From the NCBI GenBank assembly GCA_029263115.1, contig JAJCYC010000071.1:1-36487 (forward strand): 36,487 nucleotides of DNA, written 5' to 3'. Shown here in pieces: positions 23,897 through 31,373 of the stretch; position 1 is the first letter of the stretch, and each line of letters begins with the position of its first letter. A program made the translations under genes and the position numbers. Origin of the DNA: Pseudonocardia sp. (GTDB taxonomy: Bacteria; Actinomycetota; Actinomycetes; Mycobacteriales; Pseudonocardiaceae). The notes under the pieces were generated by a model that had not been told where the DNA came from, did not search any database, and was given only the letters and a program-made list of their open reading frames with translations.

Positions 23897-24973
23897 TCAC
23901 GAGCGCCGCAAGCGCACCCCGGCGGCCAGGGACTCGAGCAGAGCCGCGGTGGTGTCCCAGTCCATGCAGGCGTCGGTGATGCTCTGGCCGCGGGTCAGTT
24001 CGCCGGCCCGGCCGAGGGTGAGGTCCTGCCGGCCGCCGACCAGGAAGCTCTCCAGCATCACCCCGGCTATCCCGGGCTCGCCGGTGCCGATCCGGGCAGC
24101 GATCTCGGTGACCACCTCGGCCTGGCGCAGGTGGTCCTTGCCGCTGTTGCCGTGGCTGGCGTCGATCACCACCCGCTCGGGCAGCCCGCCGCGGCGCATC
24201 CGGGTCAGTGCGTCGGCCACGTCGGCCCGGTGGTGGTTCGCCCCGCCCGCGCCGCCCCGCAGGATCACGTGGCAGTCCGGGTTGCCGGTGGTGGCGATCA
24301 GCGCGGCCAGCCCGTCGGCGTTGATGCCGGGGAAGACGTGCTCACCGGCTGCCGCGCGCACCGCGTCCACCGCCACCTGCACGTCGCCGTCGGTGGAGTT
24401 CTTGATCCCCACCGGCATGGACAGCGCACTGCACAGCTGGCGGTGCACCTGGCTGGCCGCGGTGCGGGCGCCGATCGAGCCCCAGCTGACCACGTCGGCC
24501 AGGTACTGCGGGGTGATCGGGTCGAGGAACTCGCAGCCCACCGGCAGCCCGAGCCCGGTGATCTCCAGCAACAGGCCCCGGGCCAGCCGCAACCCCTTGT
24601 TGACCGCGTAGCTGCCGTCCAGGTCGGGATCGTTGATCAGGCCCTTCCAGCCCAGCGTGGTGCGCGGCTTCTCGAAGTAGGCGCGCATCACGATCACCAG
24701 CCGGTCGGCGAGCTCGTCCCTGACTCCCGCCAGCCGGGCGGCGTAGTCCAGCGCGGCGTCCCGGTCGTGGATCGAGCACGGGCCCACGACGACCAGCAGC
24801 CGGTCGTCCCGGCCGTCCAGCACGTCGGTGATCTCGGCCCGCGCGCGCTCGACCCGCTCCGCGTCGGGGGTATCCAGCGGGTGCTCGGCGCGCAGCAGTG
24901 ACGGTGGGATGAGCGGGCTGATCCGGGCGGTGCGTCGGCCGTCCAGCTGGGGGACGGCGGCGGCGACGGACAT
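23897..24973 (-). CDS. 3-deoxy-7-phosphoheptulonate (DAHP) synthase, class I
   Basis: 358 residues, the usual length of AroF/AroG/AroH-type enzymes. Diagnostic parts are VVGPCSIHDRDAALDYA, MRAYFEKPRTTLGWKGLINDP, GCEFLDPITPQYLADVVSWGSIGART, GIKNSTDGD, HVILRGG and IDASHGNSGKDH. It condenses phosphoenolpyruvate and erythrose 4-phosphate in the first step of the shikimate pathway. The N-terminal extension and allosteric segments are those of the feedback-regulated class Ia/Ialpha enzymes; whether Phe, Tyr or Trp inhibits cannot be read by eye. AAGGAA precedes the ATG by about eight bases. A leader peptide and alternative RNA stems upstream indicate attenuation. Confidence 0.95.
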   Translation of the reverse strand: MSVAAAVPQLDGRRTARISPLIPPSLLRAEHPLDTPDAERVERARAEITDVLDGRDDRLLVVVGPCSIHDRDAALDYAARLAGVRDELADRLVIVMRAYFEKPRTTLGWKGLINDPDLDGSYAVNKGLRLARGLLLEITGLGLPVGCEFLDPITPQYLADVVSWGSIGARTAASQVHRQLCSALSMPVGIKNSTDGDVQVAVDAVRAAAGEHVFPGINADGLAALIATTGNPDCHVILRGGAGGANHHRADVADALTRMRRGGLPERVVIDASHGNSGKDHLRQAEVVTEIAARIGTGEPGIAGVMLESFLVGGRQDLTLGRAGELTRGQSITDACMDWDTTAALLESLAAGVRLRRS

Positions 24974-25015
24974 CGGGGCGTTCCTTTCGGCAGGAGCCGC
25001 CCGGAGCCCTTCGCG

Positions 25016-25077
25016 CCGAGCCGGCTCAGGAGACCGGCTCGGGGTGGGAGGTCAGCGCACGCGGCCGCCGCCGAGCC
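25016..25077 (-). promoter_or_regulatory. attenuator-like alternative RNA stems before DAHP synthase
   Basis: In minus sense three segments can pair alternately: GGCUCGG (25077-25071, inside the leader peptide), CCGAGCCGG (25042-25034) and CCGGCUCGG (25024-25016). The last two form a perfect 9-bp hairpin with a 9-base loop; the first two can form a competing 7-bp stem. A ribosome stalled at the aromatic codons leaves the first segment free, favouring the competing stem, while complete translation covers it. No U-tract follows, so termination would be of the U-less type. Confidence 0.65.
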
Positions 25078-25117
25078 CACCCGGGGCCGGCCAGCTAAAC
25101 CAGTAGTAGCGCCGCAC
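25052..25117 (-). CDS. aromatic amino acid leader peptide of DAHP synthase
   Basis: A 21-codon open frame starting GTG and reading MRRYYWFSW before a Gly/Pro-rich tail and TGA. Five of the six residues from position 4 to 9 are Tyr, Tyr, Trp, Phe and Trp. That is extreme for a random short frame in DNA of this composition, where such codons are rare. It ends about 80 bases before the DAHP synthase start. TACAGT (25125-25130, minus sense) lies seven bases before the GTG, which suggests a leaderless transcript beginning at the leader's start codon. The role would be to sense charged aromatic tRNAs. Confidence 0.75.
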   Translation of the reverse strand: MRRYYWFSWPAPGGLGGGRVR

Positions 25118-25124
25118 GTGGATC

Positions 25125-25130
25125 ACTGTA
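25125..25130 (-). promoter_or_regulatory. -10 box of the leader peptide/DAHP synthase transcript
   Basis: TACAGT in minus sense, seven bases before the leader GTG; it lies just outside the 3' end of the kinase gene, and any -35 would fall inside it (TTCGAC with a 15-base spacer is the nearest candidate). Confidence 0.45.
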
Positions 25131-25142
25131 CACGGCCCGGGT

Positions 25143-26486
25143 TCAGTCGAAGTCGGTGAAGCCGGGGACCCAGTCGATGACGATCTGCCGGGCCGAGGCG
25201 GAGCAGTCGATCTGAGACAGGATGCTGAACCAGCCGACCACCACCCGCAGCACCATCAGGTACTGTGGCGGAAGGCTCAGTGCGCGGCCGGTCTGGAAGT
25301 CGGCGCCACCGAAGTCGGTCAACCGGCCCCCCTCGGCCTGCGTGAAGTCGCGGTTGAAGTGGAAGTGGTCCTCGCGCAGCGGGTTGGCCATCGCGCCGAT
25401 GTAGTTCAGTGCGTCCGCACCGGTGACCCGGTCCTGCAGGCCGACGAACCCCTCGCGGCGCAGCAGCTCCAGCAGCTCGTCGGGCCGGGAGTCGGCGGCC
25501 AGCCGCAGGATCTGGCCGAGCGGGCGCGGGATGCCGTCGGGCAACCGGGCCACCGCGCCGAAGTCGATCATCCCGAGCCGGCCGTCGGGGAGCAGCCGGA
25601 AGTTGCCGTGGTGCGGATCGGCATGCAGCAGGCCGACCCGGGCCGGCGAGCTGAACATCAGCTCCATGACGGTGTGGGCGGTCCAGTCGCGGAGCTTCTG
25701 CTCGTCCCCGGGATTGGCAGAGTCCGCGGCCGGCTTGTGCGCCATCGTGGACAGCGGGACGCCCTCCAACCACTCCGAGACGATCACCTTGGGCGCGCTG
25801 GCCATCACCTTCGGTACCCGGACCTTGGGGTCGTCGCGCAGCGCGTCGGCGAACGCCCGCTGGCTGTCGGCCTCGGCGCTGTAGTCCAGCTCCTCGATCA
25901 TCCGGTCCCGCAGCTCGGAGATCACGGCGCGGACGTCGGTGCCCGGCACGATCCGCTGCAGCAGGCCGGCCAGCCGGGACAGCGTGCGCAGGTCGGAGGT
26001 CAGGGCCTGGTCGGCGCCGGGATACTGGATTTTCACGGCGACCTCGCGGCCGTCGTGCCAGATCGCCTTGTGTACCTGCCCGATGCTGGCCGCCGACGCC
26101 CGGTCGGTCTCGAACTCGGTGAACCGGCGCATCCAGCCCCGGCCCAGCTGCTCGGCCATGACACGCTCCACGTCGCGCGCCGGCATCGGCGGGGCCTGGG
26201 CCTGCAGCTTGATCAGCGCCTGCTGGTAGGGCTCGGTCAGCTCGTTGGGGATCAGCGCCTCGTACACGCTCAGCGCCTGGCCGAGCTTCATCGCCCCGCC
26301 CTTGAGCTCGCCGAGCACGGCGAACAGCTGGTCGGCGTTGCGCATGGCCAGCTCGGCGGCGAGCTGATCGCGGTCGGCGCCGGCCAGCCGGCGGGCCCAG
26401 CCGCCCACCGCGCGGCCGGCGATGCCCATCGGTAGCGCGCCGAGCTTGGCCGTCCGGGCGGCGGCGCGCCGTGGCGGATCACTCAT
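25143..26486 (-). CDS. ABC1/UbiB-family atypical kinase
   Basis: 447 residues from ATG 26486; GTG two codons upstream is possible, but TACGTT (26493-26498) lies six bases before this ATG, as in leaderless genes. The family's kinase-like motifs are visible: GGAMKLGQALS (KxGQ), AASIGQVHKA, the Lys in VAVKIQYPG, EELDYSAEADSQ, the catalytic LLHADPHHGNF, and MIDFGAV. ABC1 proteins act in isoprenoid-quinone or membrane lipid metabolism and may have ATPase rather than protein-kinase activity. A hydrophobic stretch near the C-terminus (MVLRVVVGWFSIL) may touch the membrane. It shares strand with DAHP synthase but the latter has its own promoter. Confidence 0.92.
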   Translation of the reverse strand: MSDPPRRAAARTAKLGALPMGIAGRAVGGWARRLAGADRDQLAAELAMRNADQLFAVLGELKGGAMKLGQALSVYEALIPNELTEPYQQALIKLQAQAPPMPARDVERVMAEQLGRGWMRRFTEFETDRASAASIGQVHKAIWHDGREVAVKIQYPGADQALTSDLRTLSRLAGLLQRIVPGTDVRAVISELRDRMIEELDYSAEADSQRAFADALRDDPKVRVPKVMASAPKVIVSEWLEGVPLSTMAHKPAADSANPGDEQKLRDWTAHTVMELMFSSPARVGLLHADPHHGNFRLLPDGRLGMIDFGAVARLPDGIPRPLGQILRLAADSRPDELLELLRREGFVGLQDRVTGADALNYIGAMANPLREDHFHFNRDFTQAEGGRLTDFGGADFQTGRALSLPPQYLMVLRVVVGWFSILSQIDCSASARQIVIDWVPGFTDFD

Positions 26487-26613
26487 GGGCACAACGTAAC
26501 CGACGGGTGACGGCCCGCCCGCTCAGCTGGGCAGTCGGCGGCGCGCGACGGACCAGGGCGGTGTGCGGTGCGGTCGAGGCCGGGCTGGCCGCCCGGCTGA
26601 GCGGTCCGCGCTG

Positions 26614-26869
26614 ATGGTGGGGTTGGCCGAGGTCCGGCGCTGGGACGAGGCCGCGGTGGAGTCGACGTTGACCGAGCTCACCGGGCGGCCGGACGCGCTG
26701 CTGCGGTTGGACGAGCGGCTGCCCGGCCCACCCAGACCCTCACCATCGACAAGCCCGGCTCGGACAAGGTCACCGGCTACGAGCTGGCCCTGGGCGCCTT
26801 CTAGGCAGTGCGGTCAACTCCAGCTTCGCGGTCAAGACCGGCTGTCACCTGCGGGCCGTCCCCCGCTGA
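26614..26869 (+). pseudogene. decayed coding remnants before the S9 peptidase
   Basis: Protein-like segments occur in three frames. From 26614 the frame reads MVGLAEVRRWDEAAVESTLTEL..., like the helical N-terminus of WXG100/ESX-associated proteins. From about 26730 another frame reads TQTLTIDKPGSDKVTGYELALGAF and stops; the third frame then gives GSAVNSSFAVKTGCHLRAVPR. No single frame is intact. I read this as one or two broken genes, with low certainty about identity. Confidence 0.35.
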
Positions 26870-26903
26870 GTCCGGCGCGGTCGCGGCCGGGAAGGATCGT
26901 GGG

Positions 26904-28781
26904 GTGATCGAGCACCCAGCGGCGGACGTCCCGGACCGGCTCTTCGACGACCCCGAGCGGGAGCGGCGCTGGCGGGCCCGCTTCCACGCCACCCGGGTGT
27001 CGCTGCCGCAGTGGGCGATGGACGCCCCGCACGCCTGCGTGTACAGCTCCAACGCCGGCGGGACCTGGGAGATCTACGCCTGGGACCGCTCCACCGACAC
27101 CCACCGGCAGGTGACCGACCGCCCCAACGGCACCCACGCCGCCACGATCAGCCCGGACGGGCGGTGGCTGTGGTGGTTCGACGACACCGACGGTGACGAG
27201 TTCGGGCGCTGGGTGCGCGAGCCGTTCGCCGGCGGGACCGCCTCGTGCGCGGTGGCGGCGGTACCGGTCCCCTCGGGCGCCCCCGAGGACGCGCTGGACG
27301 GCTACCCGGCGGGGCTGGAGATCGGCCGGTCACTGGTAGCGGTGGGCGCCGCGACCGACGAGGGCAGCACGATCTGGCTCAGCCGCGACGGCGGGCCGGC
27401 CACCGAGGTCTACCGGCACGCCGAGGACGCCGGGGTCGGGACGCTGTCGCACGACGAGACGCTGCTGGCCGTCTCGCACTCCGAGCACGGCGACTCCCGG
27501 CACCCGGCGATCCGGGTGCTGCGCTGCTCGGACGGCGCGGGGGTGGCCGAGCTGGCGGACGGCCCGGGCAAGGGGCTGACCCCGCTGGCCTTCCCCGAGC
27601 TGGCCGGCGACACCCGGCTGCTGGTCAACCACGAGCGGCAGGGGCGCGACGAGCTGCTGATCTGGGACGTGACGACCGGTACCCGGACCGAGCTGCCGAT
27701 CGAGCTGCCCGGCGACCTCACCGGCGACTTCTACCCGGACGGCACCGCGGTGCTGGTCGCCCAGACCCGCGCCGGGCGCAGCCGGCTGTACCGCTACACG
27801 CTCGCCGACGCGACGCTGACCGAGCTGCCAACCGCCCCCGGCTGCGTGGGTTCCGCGGGCGTGCGCCCGGACGGCACGGTGGAGTACGGCTGCTCGTCGG
27901 CGGCCACCCCGCCGCAGCTGCGGGCGCTGCACCCGGACGGCGCCGACCGGCCGCTGCTCACCCCGCCGGGTGAGCGGGCGCCCGGGTCGGTGCCGGTCCT
28001 GGACGTCTGGGTGCCCGGACCGGGCGGCGAGGTGCACGCCCTGCTCTCGGCGCCGCCGGGCGCCGACCGGCCGCTGCCGACGGTGTTCGCGCTGCACGGC
28101 GGCCCGCACGCGGCCGACGAGGACCGCTTCGACGCCGGCCGCGCGGCCTGGGTGGACGCCGGGTTCGCCGTGGTGGAGGTCAACTACCGGGGCTCCACCG
28201 GCTACGGGTCGGTGTGGCGGGACGCCATCGAGGGCCGCCCGGGGCTGACCGAGCTGGAGGACGTCGCCGCCGTGCACGACTGGGCGGTCGCCTCCGGGCT
28301 GGCCGACCCGGCCCGGTGCGTGGTCGACGGCTGGTCCTGGGGCGGCTACCTCGCCCTGCTGGCCCTGGGCGCCCAGCCGGAGCGCTGGGCGGGCGGGGTC
28401 GCCGGGGTTCCGGTGGCCGACTACCTCAGTGCCTACGACGACGAGATGGAGCAGCTGCGGGCGTTCGACCGGGCGCTGTTCGGCGGCTCGCCCGAGCAGG
28501 TGCCCGATCGGTACCGGGAGTGCTCCCCGCTGACCTACGTGGACCGGGTCCGGGCACCGCTGCTGGTGCTGGCCGGGGAGAACGACCCGCGCTGCCCGAT
28601 CCGGCAGGTGGACAACTACCTGGCGGCGCTGGCCGCGCGGCCGGACGCACCGGAGTACCGGGTGCTGCGGTTCGACGCCGGCCACGGATCGCTGGTGATC
28701 GAGCAGACGCTGCGCCACGTCGCCGCTGAGATCGCGTTCTGCCGGGCGGTCGTGAGCGCCGCACCCGTGGGCGGGAAGTAG
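26904..28781 (+). CDS. S9-family prolyl oligopeptidase-type serine peptidase
   Basis: 625 residues from GTG 26904, with AAGGA seven bases upstream. The N-terminal two-thirds (about 30-360) are repeats of beta-propeller character (TISPDGRWLWWFDD, GTLSHDETLLAVS). The C-terminal alpha/beta-hydrolase domain carries FALHGGPHAADED (oxyanion region), nucleophile Ser in GWSWGGYL (about 476), Asp in AGENDPRCPI (about 559) and His in DAGHGSLV (about 593). There is no signal peptide, so it is cytoplasmic. Members are acylaminoacyl- or dipeptidyl-type peptidases cutting short peptides; exact specificity is unknown. Confidence 0.92.
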   Translation: MIEHPAADVPDRLFDDPERERRWRARFHATRVSLPQWAMDAPHACVYSSNAGGTWEIYAWDRSTDTHRQVTDRPNGTHAATISPDGRWLWWFDDTDGDEFGRWVREPFAGGTASCAVAAVPVPSGAPEDALDGYPAGLEIGRSLVAVGAATDEGSTIWLSRDGGPATEVYRHAEDAGVGTLSHDETLLAVSHSEHGDSRHPAIRVLRCSDGAGVAELADGPGKGLTPLAFPELAGDTRLLVNHERQGRDELLIWDVTTGTRTELPIELPGDLTGDFYPDGTAVLVAQTRAGRSRLYRYTLADATLTELPTAPGCVGSAGVRPDGTVEYGCSSAATPPQLRALHPDGADRPLLTPPGERAPGSVPVLDVWVPGPGGEVHALLSAPPGADRPLPTVFALHGGPHAADEDRFDAGRAAWVDAGFAVVEVNYRGSTGYGSVWRDAIEGRPGLTELEDVAAVHDWAVASGLADPARCVVDGWSWGGYLALLALGAQPERWAGGVAGVPVADYLSAYDDEMEQLRAFDRALFGGSPEQVPDRYRECSPLTYVDRVRAPLLVLAGENDPRCPIRQVDNYLAALAARPDAPEYRVLRFDAGHGSLVIEQTLRHVAAEIAFCRAVVSAAPVGGK

Positions 28782-28805
28782 CCCCAGGCGCTACCTCCCG
28801 CCCAC
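28767..28805. terminator. bidirectional hairpin terminator overlapping a stop codon
   Basis: GTGGGCGGGAAGTAGC (28767-28782) pairs with GCTACCTCCCGCCCAC (28790-28805) with a single mismatch and a 7-base loop. The stop codon of the S9 peptidase lies inside the left arm; ohr converges from the other side. Confidence 0.75.
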
Positions 28806-28831
28806 GACCCGGCGCGGCGGTCACCAGGTGA

Positions 28832-29251
28832 TCAGACCTTCGCCACCAGGGTGACGTCCAGGTTGCCCCGGGTGGCCTTCGAGTAGGGGCAGACCTGGTG
28901 GGCCTTGGCGACCAGGTCGTCGGCCTGGGCCTGGTCCAGACCGGGCAGGGTGGCGGTCAGCGTGGCGACCAGTCCGAAGCTGGTGTCGTCCGGGCCGATC
29001 CCCACCTCGGCCTGCACCGTGGCCTCGTCCGGCAGCGCGACCTTCTCCTTGCGCGCGACCAGACGCAGCGCGCCGTGGAAGCAGGCCGCGTAGGCGGCGG
29101 CGAACAGCTGCTCGGGGTTCGTCGCGCCCCCCGGTCCGCCGAGCGCGGGCGGCATCTTCACCGCGAGGTCGAGGACCCCGTCGTCGGAGCGGACCGCGCC
29201 GTCGCGGCCACCCCCGGAAGATACGGCGGCGGCGGTGTACTTGACGTCCAT
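28832..29251 (-). CDS. ohr: organic hydroperoxide resistance protein (Ohr)
   Basis: 139 residues, the standard length of Ohr in the OsmC superfamily. Both redox cysteines are present, in YAACFHG (Cys57) and VCPYSKATRGN (Cys121), with the partner Arg16 (GGGRDG) and Glu47 (NPEQLFAAAYA). Ohr is a cytoplasmic lipoyl-dependent peroxidase that reduces organic hydroperoxides. AGGGA lies six bases before the ATG. A perfect 30-bp palindrome sits 25 bases upstream of the start and is the likely operator. No OhrR/MarR gene is adjacent in this window, so the regulator must be elsewhere. Confidence 0.95.
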   Translation of the reverse strand: MDVKYTAAAVSSGGGRDGAVRSDDGVLDLAVKMPPALGGPGGATNPEQLFAAAYAACFHGALRLVARKEKVALPDEATVQAEVGIGPDDTSFGLVATLTATLPGLDQAQADDLVAKAHQVCPYSKATRGNLDVTLVAKV

Positions 29252-29276
29252 GTGCGATCCCTTTCAGGTATGGAAC

Positions 29277-29306
29277 GTTGTGCACGACAGATCTGTCGTG
29301 CACAAC
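29277..29306. promoter_or_regulatory. perfect 30-bp palindrome, putative ohr operator
   Basis: The half-site GTTGTGCACGACAGA (29277-29291) is followed directly by its exact complement (29292-29306). The length and perfection are unusual. It lies between the ohr start and any upstream promoter, so a MarR-type peroxide sensor is the natural candidate; the sequence is unlike the classical AT-rich OhrR box. Confidence 0.75.
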
Positions 29307-29433
29307 CGAACCCTGCCACAGGCATTCCGGGACGGCATCCGTAGCGGGCCGTTAGTGCGTCGTTCACGCTGTTCGGGCAGGATCGGACGGGGAGCGCTCC
29401 GGAAAGTCGTCAGGGCGTTCGGGGGAGGCACCG

Positions 29434-30483
29434 GTGGGCCTGTGGCGTGTCCATGTCGAGCTGGAGGATCGTCCCGGGCGGCTCGGTGAGCTGGCTGCCG
29501 CCGTGGGTGGCTCCGGGTGCAACATCGTCTCGCTCACCGTGCACGGCGAGCGGGGTCCGGACGGCACGGTCACCGACGAGCTGATGGTCGACGCCCGGGA
29601 CGAGGCCGCCGCCACCGGCCTGGCCGACCGGTTGCGCCGCGCCGACATCGGCTGCACGCTGGCCGTCCCGGTGCTGGCCGGTGAGCTCTCCGACCCGGTG
29701 ACCACCGCGCTCGCGCTGGCCCGCAGGGTGGCCCGCAACCCCGATGCGACGGCGGCCGCTGTGGCCAGACTGCTGCACGCCAGGTTGCTGGCCACCGGTG
29801 AGGAGGCCGTGCACACCCATCGGGTCCGAGCCTTCGGCCGCGAGGCGCGGATCGGCCGGAGCTGGCCGTTCACCGCGACCGAGGCCTCCCGCGCGGCGAT
29901 GCTGATCGAGCTGGCCGAGCTCAGCGCCGCGCCGGGTGAGGGTTCGGAGGCCACCGCGTGGTACCGCCGGGAGCACCCCAGCCTGGGCACCGTGCTGCTC
30001 GGCGATGGCTCCGAGGTGGAGCTGCGGATGGCCGAACCGTCCGACGGTCCGCTGATCGCCGCGCTGCACGCCCGGTGCACCCCGGCCACCCGCCGGGCCC
30101 GGTTCCTCAACCCCGGGCCGGTACTGGCGCCCGACGAGCTCGCGGAGATGCTCACCGGCCGGTCCGGCAAGGGCGAGTGTCTGGTCGCGTTGACCCTCGA
30201 CGGGGGCCATGCGGTCGGGCTGGCCACCCTCGACCCGGACGGCCGCGCCTCGGCCCTGCTGTCGATCCTGGTCGAGGACTCCTGGCAGGCACGCGGCGTG
30301 GGCACCGCGCTGATCCGGCGCGCGGTCGCGGCGGCCACCGATGTCGGCTGGCAAGAGCTCACGGCGGTGGCGCATCCGGGCAACCTGCGGATCACCCGGC
30401 TGATCCGCAGGGCCGGCCCCCGCCCCAGCGCCCAGCTGGTCGACGGGATGCTCCGGATCCGGATTCCGCTGGCCATGTCCTGA
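29434..30483 (+). CDS. ACT domain fused to GNAT acetyltransferase
   Basis: 349 residues from GTG 29434, with GGGGGAGG five bases upstream. The N-terminal 75 residues are an ACT domain (WRVHVELEDRPGRLGELAAAVGGSGCNIVSLTVHG in outline), which binds small ligands, usually amino acids. A middle segment of about 100 residues has no assigned fold. The C-terminal GNAT domain (about 190-345) includes the acetyl-CoA loop ARGVGTALIRRAV and AVAHPGNLRI. The fusion suggests a lysine acetyltransferase controlled by an amino acid, as known for amino-acid-regulated protein acetyltransferases of actinobacteria; the target is unknown. Confidence 0.88.
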   Translation: MGLWRVHVELEDRPGRLGELAAAVGGSGCNIVSLTVHGERGPDGTVTDELMVDARDEAAATGLADRLRRADIGCTLAVPVLAGELSDPVTTALALARRVARNPDATAAAVARLLHARLLATGEEAVHTHRVRAFGREARIGRSWPFTATEASRAAMLIELAELSAAPGEGSEATAWYRREHPSLGTVLLGDGSEVELRMAEPSDGPLIAALHARCTPATRRARFLNPGPVLAPDELAEMLTGRSGKGECLVALTLDGGHAVGLATLDPDGRASALLSILVEDSWQARGVGTALIRRAVAAATDVGWQELTAVAHPGNLRITRLIRRAGPRPSAQLVDGMLRIRIPLAMS

Positions 30484-30524
30484 GCCGGCGCATGTTCTGA
30501 GCCGGCGCACGGCACACTCGGGTC

Positions 30525-30926
30525 ATGAGGCCGATGCTGCTGTTCGACGGCAACTGCGGGTTCTGTATGCGGACGCTCGGCTGGCTGCGCCTGCTGGACC
30601 GCCGGAGCCGGATCGACACCCTGCCCTACCAGCGGCCCGGTGCGCCGGAGTCGATCGGCGCGACCTTCGACGAGTGCGCCGGTGCGCTGCAGTGGCGGGG
30701 AGCCGACGGTCGCCGGCTGGCGGGTGCGGCGGCGGTCAACGCGGCTCTGGGGGTCGCGCTGGGTGCGCGGTGGCCGGAGGCGCTCCACCGGCGCAGCGCG
30801 TCGGTCCAGGAGCGCGGGTACCGCTGGGTGGTGCGCAACCGTTACCGGCTGCCGGGCGTGCAGCCCTGGTGCGCCCGCTACCCCGGCGACTGCCGTGCGC
30901 CCGACGCCGATCCGGCCGGCGGCTGA
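30525..30926 (+). CDS. thiol-disulfide oxidoreductase DCC-family protein (DUF393)
   Basis: 133 residues. The family signature DGNCGFC (residues about 8-14) follows the opening MLLFDG, and LPYQRPGAP continues as usual in the family. A C-terminal part with RNRYRLPG and two cysteines (WCARYPGDCRA) follows. The DGxCxxC motif gives the family name; the real redox function is not established. CACACT lies six bases before the ATG without a Shine-Dalgarno sequence, so the transcript may be leaderless. A 13-bp block (CTGAGCCGGCGCA) is duplicated just upstream with a 17-base period. Confidence 0.88.
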   Translation: MRPMLLFDGNCGFCMRTLGWLRLLDRRSRIDTLPYQRPGAPESIGATFDECAGALQWRGADGRRLAGAAAVNAALGVALGARWPEALHRRSASVQERGYRWVVRNRYRLPGVQPWCARYPGDCRAPDADPAGG

Positions 30927-30983
30927 CCGCTGATCATGCTGGCTCGGCAGGCCCGCGCGCGTCCCGGTCGCCGCCCGCCGCTG

Positions 30984-31193
30984 TCAGGGCCCCGGCGGGG
31001 GTTCCGGAAGGCGCCGGAGGATCTCGGTGAGCAGCCCGGTGTGCTGGTCGAGGGTCGCGGTGTGCTGGTCGAGCGTGGCGGTGTGCTCGTCGACGGTCAC
31101 CTTGATGTCCAGCACCGTGTCGGCGAGCGCACGCTGGGACCCGTCGTACGCCGCGACTCGCCTGCTCAGCCGGGCGAACTCGGATGCCGTCAT
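30984..31193 (-). CDS. 69-residue heptad-repeat coiled-coil protein
   Basis: The product begins MTASEFARLSRRVAAYD and then runs through a regular 7-residue pattern (VDEHTAT-LDQHTAT-LDQHTGL) into LLTEILRRLPE and a Pro-rich end. The pattern predicts a short parallel coiled coil, with His/Thr on the outside. TATGCT (31200-31205, minus sense) lies six bases before the ATG, so it is likely a leaderless gene. It is divergent from the arabinosyltransferase gene. No family is recognised and no membrane segment is seen. Confidence 0.7.
   Translation of the reverse strand: MTASEFARLSRRVAAYDGSQRALADTVLDIKVTVDEHTATLDQHTATLDQHTGLLTEILRRLPEPPPGP
31039..31101. repeat. three 21-bp tandem units within the heptad gene
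   Basis: Units at 31039-31059, 31060-31080 and 31081-31101 (first two nearly identical, GTGTGCTGGTCGAG...). Each encodes one heptad, so changes in copy number would lengthen or shorten the coil in frame. Confidence 0.8.
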
Positions 31194-31373
31194 GCGAGGA
31201 GCATATCCGCTCCGGCCGCCGGGTCCCGGAAGTTGTCCACAGGCCCGAGTTCGACACGGGACGGACAGCCGTAGCCGAACGGTAATCACCGATCGGGCGG
31301 ACGCCCGGGCCTCGGAGGCCGCCGGATGCCATAGCCTGCGGATCCTCCCCGACCGTCGGCGAAGGGCCGTGCA

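Noticed and set aside
31039-31101. The three 21-bp repeats as a CRISPR array
   Set aside because: They are directly adjacent without spacers, and lie in frame inside a coiled-coil gene.
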